DNA of 64,000 nucleotides. Source: JAJPKK01 sp963747835. Its GTDB lineage: Bacteria > Pseudomonadota > Alphaproteobacteria > Rhizobiales > Xanthobacteraceae. Positions 17,724 through 25,299 of the stretch are shown one piece after another; position 1 is the first letter of the stretch, and every line of letters begins with the position of its first letter. A program made the position numbers and the translations under genes. The stretch spans positions 868,001-932,000 of the forward strand of contig CAVVGO010000005.1 in NCBI GenBank assembly GCA_963747835.1, written 5' to 3'. The notes under the pieces are model-generated. The model was given only the letters and a program-made list of their open reading frames with translations, made no database searches and was not told where the DNA came from.

Positions 17724-18116
17724 TCAGACAATTTCTTCGGATTTTCCGAAGAGACCCGTATTGTCCTCCTTCAACGCGTGTTCGACGCATCCACGAATAT
17801 GCGACACCATGATCGTTTGCGCCTGCTTCCAGTTGCGGACGAGCGCTGCCTCCAGCAAAGACTGATGCTCGCGGGCGGCTATCTCTCCGCGGAACACGAC
17901 GGCGATCATTTGGTAGCGCAGATACCGATCGCAAGCAGCAGCGTGGGCCGCGAGCAGCACGTCAGAGCCGCAGGCCGACATCAAGGAATGATGGAAGTCC
18001 CAGTCACATTGCTTCCACAGTTCCTGGTTCTGGCGCTACCCGTCCAGCATGCGCTTTTCCATGACGCCGAGCTTGTGGTGGGCCGAGACGACGCTGCCCT
18101 CCCAATCCAGGTCGCC
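17724..18116 (-). pseudogene. Truncated GntR-family regulator (FCD ligand-binding domain only)
   Basis: Reading leftward from about 18116: GDLDWEGSVVSAHHKLGVME then KRMLDG, an in-frame stop (tag), then RQNQELWKQCDWDFHHSLMS, ACGSDVLLAAHAAACDRYLR and EHQSLLEAALVRNWKQAQTI. This is the C-terminal FCD domain of FadR/GntR regulators, including the conserved D..FH and late EH residues. The winged-helix DNA-binding half is missing and the fragment begins exactly where the neighbouring esterase gene ends (18123). With truncation plus an internal stop it is a dead gene. Confidence 0.75.
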
Positions 18117-18122
18117 GGGACG

Positions 18123-19028
18123 TCAGCGGCTCGGCAATTTGGAGAAGAAATCCCAAATAACGACGGGCGAATCCAAGTCCTCGCCTTCGAGCGGCATGGC
18201 GTGCCCGCCGTTCTGCACTGAATACAAAACGACCACGGGGGTACCGTCTTTCACCCAGGTCATGCTGTCGACCGAGGTACGCCCGCCTTTATGCGCCAGC
18301 GTCGCAATCTGCGGCGGAGCCGTTACGCCCAACAGCTTTGCCCAATATTTCGCGGTGTCTTCGCTGGAGAGCACGTTGCCGAGCTTCGCGTCGCCCAAAT
18401 TCACCATGCCGCCGCGAAAGGGATTGATTGGGTCGGCGGTGCCGTTGACGATCATTACGGGAATCGGCTTGTCAACTTGGCCGCAATCGAGATTTTCCTT
18501 CACGGGCACGCTTGCCGAGATCGCGGCGATGCCGGCGAAATCCTCGGGATGCTCCAGCGCCAGGCGATAGGCGAGCTGCGCGCCGTTGGACCAGCCGGCG
18601 GCGAAGACGCGCTTCCTGTCGATCGCGCGCGCCGTTACCTCATGGTCGAGAAGGCTTTTGATGAAACCGGCGTCGTCGATCTTCAGCCGCTTGGAGGAAA
18701 ATGGCGAGCCGCCGCGGCAATCGTTCCAGGTGTCGTCGAAGCCATCCGGATACACGACCACGAATCCGTATTTGTCCGCCAGCTCGTCGAATTCGTAATT
18801 GGAATATTGGCGCATACTGGCGCCATCACCCCCCGAAGGATGCAGCGCGAACAATAACGGTGCGCCGGGCTTCAAGGTCTTGGGAACATATTCGATGAAA
18901 GTTCGCTCGCGGCCTCCCACTGTACCAATGTGGTGCGTCGCTTCACCCATTGGCTCGGCAGCGGCGGCGGTGGCAATGAACGCCAACGCGCCGCCGATCG
19001 TCCAATGCGGGAGTGTGGTGCGAGCCAT
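18123..19028 (-). CDS. Secreted PHB-depolymerase/feruloyl-esterase-like alpha/beta hydrolase (LpqC family)
   Basis: A 301-residue exported esterase. The start chosen is the ATG at 19028, which opens a signal peptide (ALAFIATAAAAEPM). Core motifs are ALHPSGGDGASMRQYSN, the nucleophile elbow GWSNGAQ (Ser), NGTADPINPFRGG with the acid, and NGGHAMPLEG with the catalytic His. The polyhydroxybutyrate-depolymerase-like family (LpqC, FaeB-like) hydrolyses short polyesters or plant phenolic esters; the substrate cannot be chosen from sequence. It stands alone, with a decayed GntR gene abutting its 3' end. Confidence 0.87.
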   Translation of the reverse strand: MARTTLPHWTIGGALAFIATAAAAEPMGEATHHIGTVGGRERTFIEYVPKTLKPGAPLLFALHPSGGDGASMRQYSNYEFDELADKYGFVVVYPDGFDDTWNDCRGGSPFSSKRLKIDDAGFIKSLLDHEVTARAIDRKRVFAAGWSNGAQLAYRLALEHPEDFAGIAAISASVPVKENLDCGQVDKPIPVMIVNGTADPINPFRGGMVNLGDAKLGNVLSSEDTAKYWAKLLGVTAPPQIATLAHKGGRTSVDSMTWVKDGTPVVVLYSVQNGGHAMPLEGEDLDSPVVIWDFFSKLPSR

Positions 19029-19447
19029 GATTTCGCCGCTCCGTATACGCGCGCTTACCATATCACCGCCAGGCGCTACGTGCGCCATTTGAATGCGTGA
19101 CCTCCATGTATTCTTTGATCACGTATTCTTTGATTGGTGCAATCAGGCAGCATGGCCAAGGCGGCGGTGCAGTTGCCGTGAAGCAGCCCCCGATTTCGCA
19201 TGGAAGCACGCAGGGTATCGGGCCAACGATCTACGAAACCGGCGGAATAAAGGGGCGCTATTCGATAGCCTTGATCTGAACGGGTTTTGGCCGGGACTGC
19301 AGGACTGGATCCAGATTTGGTTTATGCCAGACAAGTAGGTGTGCAGTGCTGCCACGACCTGATCGCGAAGACTTGGTTGCCAAGACTTTGCTGCCAAGAC
19401 TTCGCTGCGCCATGTCACGTTACATCGTCGGCCCAATAGCCCGCAAG
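19029..19447. other. Gene-free spacer
   Basis: About 420 bases between the esterase start and the first DoxX gene. Short open frames are present but show no homology or ribosome-binding sites. It contains the promoter of the esterase gene; nothing else is recognised. Confidence 0.5.
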
Positions 19448-19867
19448 TCATGGCGCGGCGATGCCGTAAAATGCATCGATCGAATATTTCCCCGGGCCGG
19501 TAATGTTCAACAGCAAGAAGCCTCCCATAATGGCGAGATTTTTGTAAAAGCTGTCCATGCTGTCAACGTAAGCCGCACCTGTAATCGTCCAATAGCGATG
19601 CCCAATAAGCGCGGTTCCCAGCGTATATAAAGCCATGAGCAGCGCCGCGGGACGGGTGAACGCGCCAACAGCAACCGCGAACGCAACAGGAATCTCCATG
19701 AAAGTCGCCACGCCAGCAGCCAGTACCGGTATCGGAACGCCAAGCTGCACCATTTGACTGACCGTGCCCGAAAAATCCCTCAACTTTCTCCAGCCGAAAA
19801 TCAGAAACAGTGTCGCGAGAAGAAGGCGAGCCGCGAGAATAAGCTCATCGTTGATACCGTTTATCAC
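19448..19867 (-). CDS. DoxX family membrane protein
   Basis: A 139-residue integral membrane protein with four predicted helices, beginning with GTG at 19867 (MINGINDELILAARLLLATL). The DoxX pattern is present: an early LLATLFLIFGWRKL with the conserved Gly-Lys region, then PVLAAGVATFMEIPVAFAV and a late NLAIMGGFLLLNITGPGKYS. DoxX-like proteins are linked to redox and thiol stress in several bacteria, but the chemistry is unsettled. A second, different DoxX protein lies 145 bases upstream in the same orientation, so the two probably form a transcription unit. Confidence 0.85.
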   Translation of the reverse strand: MINGINDELILAARLLLATLFLIFGWRKLRDFSGTVSQMVQLGVPIPVLAAGVATFMEIPVAFAVAVGAFTRPAALLMALYTLGTALIGHRYWTITGAAYVDSMDSFYKNLAIMGGFLLLNITGPGKYSIDAFYGIAAP

Positions 19868-20011
19868 AACGCTACCCTCGCTCCCCGTTTTCTCGTCGTT
19901 ACGACCGTGGACTGGCGCATGATTTAAATCTGCCCGTCACGGCCGTGTCCATCTCATCGGCGCCTCACTATCCACGCGGATAAACTGTCGTTGAACGGCG
20001 AGAACGCGGTG

Positions 20012-20482
20012 TCATGCGACGTGCTTATTCATCAGGCCCAGGATCAGGGCGTCGAGACTGTACGGCCCGGCGCCGGCCGAGATGACTAGGATCAACATAA
20101 AGGCATAAAGCATCTCCGGCAAATAGAGCCAGTCGTCGATGCGATCGGCTTCATCGATCGGCTTGTAGAGTTTGATTCGCTGCCGCCCGGACGTGGCGAT
20201 GGAGACGAGGATGATGACAAGCAGGCCAAGCGCTGCGAGCGGCGCCAAGAGCCCGATAAGGACGCCGCCGCCCGCGGTGAACTCGACCAAGGGCACCCAC
20301 CATTGATTGAAACCTACGGCTGGAACGCCGAGCCCCTTGAGTTCATCAATGAATGAACGGTGGCGCTCGGCGTTGAACAGCTTGTGATATCCCGACAGCA
20401 TGAAGAATGCCCCAACCGCGATCCGGTTCAAGGTCATCGCAAGGTCGGTCCACCCGATACCAACGAACAGGAGATCCATCAT
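20012..20482 (-). CDS. DoxX family membrane protein (second copy)
   Basis: A 156-residue membrane protein starting at tandem ATGs (20482/20479). It has RIAVGAFFMLSGYHKLFN, the DoxX Gly-His-Lys segment, then FNQWWVPLVEFTAGGGVLIG and a final GPYSLDALILGLMN close to that of its neighbour (GKYSIDAFYG). The two share fold and ending but are clearly diverged, so they are paralogues rather than a recent duplication. It is the upstream member of the pair. Confidence 0.85.
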   Translation of the reverse strand: MMDLLFVGIGWTDLAMTLNRIAVGAFFMLSGYHKLFNAERHRSFIDELKGLGVPAVGFNQWWVPLVEFTAGGGVLIGLLAPLAALGLLVIILVSIATSGRQRIKLYKPIDEADRIDDWLYLPEMLYAFMLILVISAGAGPYSLDALILGLMNKHVA

Positions 20483-20848
20483 GGTCCATCGCCGCGATTT
20501 GAAATTACAGGCTGAGCAGCCCGGACGGGGTCGCAAGAACCATTGGATTTTGTCCCTGCAAGTCTGAGAGCTTCCAGCGTTTCGTCGTGTGGTTGGGAAC
20601 TACCCCGCTGCCCCAGCTAATCCCTTTTTAGGCTGACCGCTAGTAGCAGAAGCGGCCCATGCCGAGGCAGGAAGTCAACACCCGTCATGGACGAATTGGT
20701 TAGGTGACGGATCCGGTCAATCCCCGATGGGGTGCCGTAAGGCGCGTTGGCGAGCATCGACGTTATATTGTCGTAACGTCTCGAACCCCCGGCGGATCGC
20801 CGCCGACCAATAGGCGAGCCGACATTCGGCGCCACTGAAGGATCAATC
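20483..20848. other. Divergent intergenic region
   Basis: The 366 bases between the DoxX pair (leftward) and an exported-protein gene (rightward) should hold both promoters. No gene, RNA or repeat is recognised. Confidence 0.5.
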
Positions 20849-21283
20849 ATGACACGCGCGATCATCGTTACTGCATTGTTGCTCGGCGGCGCAACGGGTC
20901 CCCTGCTCGTTGCCGACGGCGCGTTTGGCGAAGAACTCGTGCCGACTTCGCGCGGGACGGTCAGACGCACAGTCGATTCCGGGTTGGAGGTGGTGCTCTC
21001 GCGCCCAACGTTCTGGAATAGCGCGTGCAATGCCCGGGGCGTCACCGTGACCGTAACCCAACCCCCAGCTAATGGTACGGTTTTGGTCACGCAACGATTG
21101 AATACGGCTAACCCACATCCGAAATTCAGCACTCCCGGACGCTGCGGCGGCACCCAAATCATGGGAAAGCAGGTCGCATATCGGTCCACGCCCGGCTTCC
21201 ATGGCAGCGACGTCGTGGTTTACGAATATATTTCGGATCGGGGAGAGAGAGCCAAGGCAACTGTTCTCATCACGGTGCGATGA
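20849..21283 (+). CDS. Small exported protein with Ig-like/cadherin-like repeat signature
   Basis: A 144-residue protein with a signal peptide (IIVTALLLGGATGPLLVADG) and two cysteines (NSACNARG and GRCGG) that could form a disulfide. The beta-rich part has VTQPPANGTVLV, AYRSTPGFHGSDVVVYEYIS and a closing ATVLITVR. This pattern (PxNGTV ... Y.p..gf.G.D...Y...) is typical of a single bacterial Ig-like or cadherin-like domain. A periplasmic or surface location is expected. No partner is evident. Start at 20849 with an aagga ribosome-binding site. Confidence 0.75.
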   Translation: MTRAIIVTALLLGGATGPLLVADGAFGEELVPTSRGTVRRTVDSGLEVVLSRPTFWNSACNARGVTVTVTQPPANGTVLVTQRLNTANPHPKFSTPGRCGGTQIMGKQVAYRSTPGFHGSDVVVYEYISDRGERAKATVLITVR

Positions 21284-21385
21284 TGCAATCGAGGGCCGAC
21301 ATGTCTGTTCCTGACCCGAAGCGCCAGCGTGCCGACCGGAGCGACATGCCCGCTTTCCGCGTTTCGCTAATGCTGGGAGATTAAG

Positions 21386-21778
21386 ATGGATAATCAAACA
21401 GTGCGGGCGGCGCTGGAGCGCCATTGGGAGGCTTCGGACGCGGGCGATTTCAAAGTCGAACATGAAATCTACCGCGACGATGCCGTGCTTGATTATCCGC
21501 AATCCGGCGAGCGGATTCGCGGCCGGCACAACATTCAAGAGAGCCGATTCGTCCAGCCGAACAAGAAGCGTTTTACGGTCGGGCGGATTATCGGCAGCGG
21601 CGATCTCTGGGTCACTGAATTCATACTTACCTATGACGGTATACCATCGTATGCGGTGAGCATCATGGAATTCCACGAAGGACTGGTGGCCAACGAAACG
21701 CAATATTTCGCCGATCGGTTTGACCCTGCACCCTCGCGTGCGCATCTTGTTGAGCGAGTGGGCAAAATCACCGACTAA
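21386..21778 (+). CDS. SnoaL/NTF2-like polyketide-cyclase-fold protein
   Basis: A 130-residue soluble protein of the NTF2 cone fold: RAALERHWEASDAGDFKVEH, YRDDAVLDYPQSGERIRGRH and a late VSIMEFHEGLVANETQYFAD. The family includes SnoaL cyclases, isomerases and ligand-binding proteins, so no reaction can be assigned. The ATG at 21386 has a gggag site upstream. It could share a transcript with the preceding exported-protein gene (102 bases between). Confidence 0.8.
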   Translation: MDNQTVRAALERHWEASDAGDFKVEHEIYRDDAVLDYPQSGERIRGRHNIQESRFVQPNKKRFTVGRIIGSGDLWVTEFILTYDGIPSYAVSIMEFHEGLVANETQYFADRFDPAPSRAHLVERVGKITD

Positions 21779-21892
21779 GAGTCGGGTGCGTCGAGGTGGC
21801 GTCAATGCGAGGCAACGCGGGGAGCTGATCGTGCCGCCGTGCTATCTCAAGATTCCAAGCTTTCGCAAGCGATGGGCCGTGGAGTAGGCGCG

Positions 21893-22621
21893 ATGATCAG
21901 CACCGCGAAACGTAGCCGCGCTTTGCTTGTTCTCCTTGTTGTGGTGGTCGCGTCGTTCGCGGGTCTGCTGTTTGTGCCGCCGATTCCGCAAGATCAGGGC
22001 TATCACCAATTCGCCGACCAGCGCACCCTGTTCGGCGTGCCGAATTTCTGGAACGTCGTCTCGAATGTTCCGTTCATCGTGATTGGCGCTGCGGGACTGG
22101 CGCGATTTCATCGTCACGCGGCAACCTGCGCACTCTTTCTGGGAGTTTTTTTGACCGGCTTCGGATCCTCCTACTATCATTGGAATCCGAACGACGGTAC
22201 GTTGTTTTGGGATCGGCTGCCGATGACGATCTGCTTTATGGCAATCCTTTCCGTTATGTTCGAGGAGCGCGTGAGCGCAAAAGCCGGCCCCGTTCTTCTA
22301 TGGCCGCTGCTCGCGATAGGCCTGTTTAGTCTGTTGTTGTGGCGCCGGACCGATGATCTGCGGCTTTACGTCTGGGTTCAATTTTTCCCGGGCGTCGCGT
22401 TGCTGGCGATGTTCCTTCTCTTTCCGCCAAAATACACGGGCGTTTCGTATTGGCTTGTTGCCGCGGCGCTTTATGGGCTTGCCAAGGTGTTCGAGTTCTA
22501 TGACAAAGCTATTTATTCGGCCGGATCTATCCTGAGCGGGCACACGCTGAAACATCTCGCTGCAGCTGCCGCCTGTTTTGTGGTTCTGAGATATTTCCTG
22601 GCGCGCAAGCCGATCGCGTAA
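21893..22621 (+). CDS. Ceramidase-like (CREST superfamily) membrane hydrolase
   Basis: A 242-residue protein with about seven membrane helices. Conserved positions of alkaline ceramidase/CREST enzymes are visible: YHQFADQRTLFGVPNFWNVV, SNVPFIVIG, then SSYYHWNPNDGTLFWDRLPM with the Ser/His/Asp zinc-site residues, and a late SGHTLKHLAAAAACF with paired His. The superfamily uses a Ser-His-Asp zinc centre to hydrolyse amide bonds in membrane lipids. The bacterial substrate is unknown; sphingolipids, ornithine lipids or lipoproteins are possible. The ATG at 21893 is preferred over 21839. The next gene begins 17 bases after its stop, so they form an operon. Confidence 0.85.
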   Translation: MISTAKRSRALLVLLVVVVASFAGLLFVPPIPQDQGYHQFADQRTLFGVPNFWNVVSNVPFIVIGAAGLARFHRHAATCALFLGVFLTGFGSSYYHWNPNDGTLFWDRLPMTICFMAILSVMFEERVSAKAGPVLLWPLLAIGLFSLLLWRRTDDLRLYVWVQFFPGVALLAMFLLFPPKYTGVSYWLVAAALYGLAKVFEFYDKAIYSAGSILSGHTLKHLAAAAACFVVLRYFLARKPIA

Positions 22622-22638
22622 TCCAGCCGGAGGAGCCA

Positions 22639-23655
22639 CTGAGTTCACTTCGCAAATTTCTGTCCAGGTCTTTTGGCTGGCTGATCGCCGTAATCGGCTT
22701 TCTGTTTCGGGCCGTGCTGATCGCGTGGGCCACTCTGGCCATCTATTATTCGAATTTGCCGTGGGCCGTGCCGCGTCTGGTGTTGGCCGCGGCCTTTGCA
22801 GCGTTCGCTGTCTGGGCTTTCTGGCTTTCTCGTCAACGGCGCATGTCCGTGGCCGTGATCGTGCTGTTTTTCGGCGTGGTCGCTTGGTGGATATCCATCC
22901 GTCCTTCGCACGACCGTGACTGGCGGCCGGAAGTCGCAGTGATGCCGCTAGCGATCATCGACGGCGACCACGTGCACCTGACCGGTGTCCGCAACTTCGA
23001 CTACCGTACCCGAAATGATTTCACGGTGCGGTATGAGGAGCGCGAAGTGTCGCTTTCGCACCTGGTCGCCCTCGATTTCTTTGTGTCCTACTTTAGCGAG
23101 GGGCCGGTCGCACATACGTTCGTGAGTTTCATCTTCGACGACGCGCCTCCGCTGAGTATCTCCATTGAGACACGGCCGGAGGTCGGCGAGGGCTTTGCGC
23201 CCATCGCATCCCTCTTCAAACAATTCGAATTGATCTATGTGGTGGGCGACGAACACGACATCGTGGGTGTGCGCACCAACCACCGAGGGGAGGCCGTGTA
23301 CCTCTATCGCCTCAACACCTCGGCAAACGATGCGCGTCGACTTCTGCTCATCTACCTGGCGCGGATCAATGAACTGGCCGAACGGCCGGAGTTCTATCAT
23401 CTGCTGACCAACAGTTGCACGATCAACATCGTGCGCTACGCGAATGCCGCCGGCCGGGTCGGGCAGTTCGACTTCCGCCATCTCCTGAACGGTCTGATCG
23501 ACAGCTACCTCTATCACTCGGGCCGGATCGACACGACACTGCCGTTTGACGAATTGCGGCGACGTTCCCGGATTAACGAGGCCGCGGAGGCGGCCGACGG
23601 TGCGCCCGATTTCTCGCAGCGCATTCGCGCGTCCCTGCCGACGATTTCTCGCTAA
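22639..23655 (+). CDS. DUF4105 / Lnb N-terminal periplasmic domain protein, non-ATG start
   Basis: About 338 residues. Three N-terminal membrane helices (LIAVIGFLFRAVLIAWATLA, then two more to about residue 95) precede a large periplasmic domain. Conserved features are YEEREVSLSHLVALDFF, VAHTFVSFIFDD (His), and HLLTNSCTINIVRYANAAGR (Asn-Ser-Cys-Thr). This is the DUF4105 pattern of a papain-like Cys/His fold. In Bacteroides the same domain forms part of Lnb, a lipoprotein N-acyltransferase; that function is not shown here. No ATG fits; CTG at 22639 lies 4 bases after ggagga and GTG at 22711 is an alternative that would lose the first helix. Paired with the ceramidase-like gene. Confidence 0.8.
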   Translation: MSSLRKFLSRSFGWLIAVIGFLFRAVLIAWATLAIYYSNLPWAVPRLVLAAAFAAFAVWAFWLSRQRRMSVAVIVLFFGVVAWWISIRPSHDRDWRPEVAVMPLAIIDGDHVHLTGVRNFDYRTRNDFTVRYEEREVSLSHLVALDFFVSYFSEGPVAHTFVSFIFDDAPPLSISIETRPEVGEGFAPIASLFKQFELIYVVGDEHDIVGVRTNHRGEAVYLYRLNTSANDARRLLLIYLARINELAERPEFYHLLTNSCTINIVRYANAAGRVGQFDFRHLLNGLIDSYLYHSGRIDTTLPFDELRRRSRINEAAEAADGAPDFSQRIRASLPTISR

Positions 23656-23819
23656 TAGGTCCCACGATAACGAGGGCAAACCGGCTCTCTGAAGTTGTCC
23701 GAAAACGCGTCTGAAGTTGCGAGCACCGGCGACGTCGGCGAGAAAGACGATTGACGCGCCCGGATGGGGGCCGATGCGTGCGTCGTCCCAATTGTTCCCG
23801 ATCCGGGGGAATGACGAAA

Positions 23820-25166
23820 TCAGCGGCTGTCGAGATAGGACGCCTGTTTCACCTCACGGGTTTCGCGCGGCCGGACGAATCCGCTTACGCCTGCGGCAGC
23901 ATCGACTTCCGATCCCTTGGATGTTGGCGACACCGGGTCGTCGTCGTGATCGTAAATGTCGTCACGAAATTGAATCGTGCCGTTGCGCGTGGCCCAGCCG
24001 GTCAGATAGACCCAGGCCACCGGAATTTTCCGGGACAGACGGACGTCCGTTCGGCGGCCGGCGGCAATTCCCTCGTCGATCTGGGCACGGCCCCAGCCGG
24101 GCGTGTCCTCCAGCAGCCAGGCCGCGAGATCGCGCACGTTGTCGACGCGCGTGCACCCATGGGAGAGGAACCGGTAGTTGGCGGTGAACAGATTACGGAT
24201 ATTGGTGTCGTGCATGTAGACGGAATACGGATTGGGCATATCGATCTTGACTGCGCCGAGCGCGTTCCAAGTTCCGGAGTCCTGGCGGACGTTGAAGTTG
24301 GGGGAACGGTCGGAAGACCACGCGACGGAGTTTGGATCAATCTCGCCATCATTCGCGCCGAGCAGGCGCATGTGCATGCGGCTCAGGTAGCTCGGATCCT
24401 TGCGCATCTTGGGGATGATTTCATTCTTGATAATCGACAGCGGGACGGTCCACGTCGGGTTGAGGTTGACGGACGTGATCATGGTGGTCAGGGACGGCGA
24501 TGGCTTGTCGGCTTTGCCGACGATCACGCGATAGCGCCGCTCCACTTTGTCGTTGGCGATGGCCTCGGTATATGCCGCCGGAATATTGACGACGACATAA
24601 CGCTGCCCGAATTTGAAATCCATCCCGGCAAGACGTTCGACGGATGCGGCGAGCTGCTGCAGTCGTTTTTTTATCGGCGTGTTGAGCGCCGCGAGCGTCT
24701 GTGGCGTGATCCTTCCAGTCGGCTCCAGGCCGTGGCGAAATTGGAAGTGTTTCACGCCCTCGACGACGCCGTTATCGTAGGTTTCACCTTGCTCCATGTT
24801 GGCGGGAAGGTCTTCGGTAATCACGAGCCTTTGGCGCAGTTTTGCAACGGCGGGTCCGGCTGAGCCGGGCGTCAAGCTGGCATCGGCCGACAGGGTCGGC
24901 CACCCGCCCCGGACTTGCAACGCGGAATAACTCAGCAAGGCATCGTTCAGACGTGCGTAGGTGCCGTCGTCGAAGGTAGGTTCGGCCGACGTCGCCAAGA
25001 TGGCAGCGGAACGCGAGTCCGGCGTCGAATCGGTCGTTGTTTTTGCCGGCACCGGCCGCGACGCGTCAACCGCGGGGCGGAGGGGAATTGAACGCGTGTC
25101 GGTCTGTCCAAGCGCCGGAGCGACGCTGAGCATGACCAGCATTCCAAAAAATGTGGCTTGACGCAT
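23820..25166 (-). CDS. L,D-transpeptidase of the YcbB/LdtD type
   Basis: A 448-residue exported peptidoglycan cross-linking enzyme that forms 3-3 links. The signal peptide is MRQATFFGMLVMLSVAPALG. Residues about 90-160 form a peptidoglycan-binding domain (GSAGPAVAKLRQRLVITEDL, GVVEGVKHFQFRHGLEPTGR). The YkuD catalytic domain spans about 190-380, with NPTWTVPLSIIKNEIIPK, the inserted cap region, YMHDTNIRNLF and the active site SHGCTRVDNVRDLA (His and Cys). The ATG at 25166 is used; one codon upstream is a TTG. Monocistronic as far as can be seen. Confidence 0.93.
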   Translation of the reverse strand: MRQATFFGMLVMLSVAPALGQTDTRSIPLRPAVDASRPVPAKTTTDSTPDSRSAAILATSAEPTFDDGTYARLNDALLSYSALQVRGGWPTLSADASLTPGSAGPAVAKLRQRLVITEDLPANMEQGETYDNGVVEGVKHFQFRHGLEPTGRITPQTLAALNTPIKKRLQQLAASVERLAGMDFKFGQRYVVVNIPAAYTEAIANDKVERRYRVIVGKADKPSPSLTTMITSVNLNPTWTVPLSIIKNEIIPKMRKDPSYLSRMHMRLLGANDGEIDPNSVAWSSDRSPNFNVRQDSGTWNALGAVKIDMPNPYSVYMHDTNIRNLFTANYRFLSHGCTRVDNVRDLAAWLLEDTPGWGRAQIDEGIAAGRRTDVRLSRKIPVAWVYLTGWATRNGTIQFRDDIYDHDDDPVSPTSKGSEVDAAAGVSGFVRPRETREVKQASYLDSR

Positions 25167-25299
25167 CAATCCGATCCTAACGTTGGAGCATTGATTCTAT
25201 TGCTATCGCGGCGACGGCGTTGGCGCAAGGCGGCACGGCATCGATGTTCAGCGATGCGCAAGAACCGGAACGGTTGCTTGCGCCGGTATCGGCGGCGGC

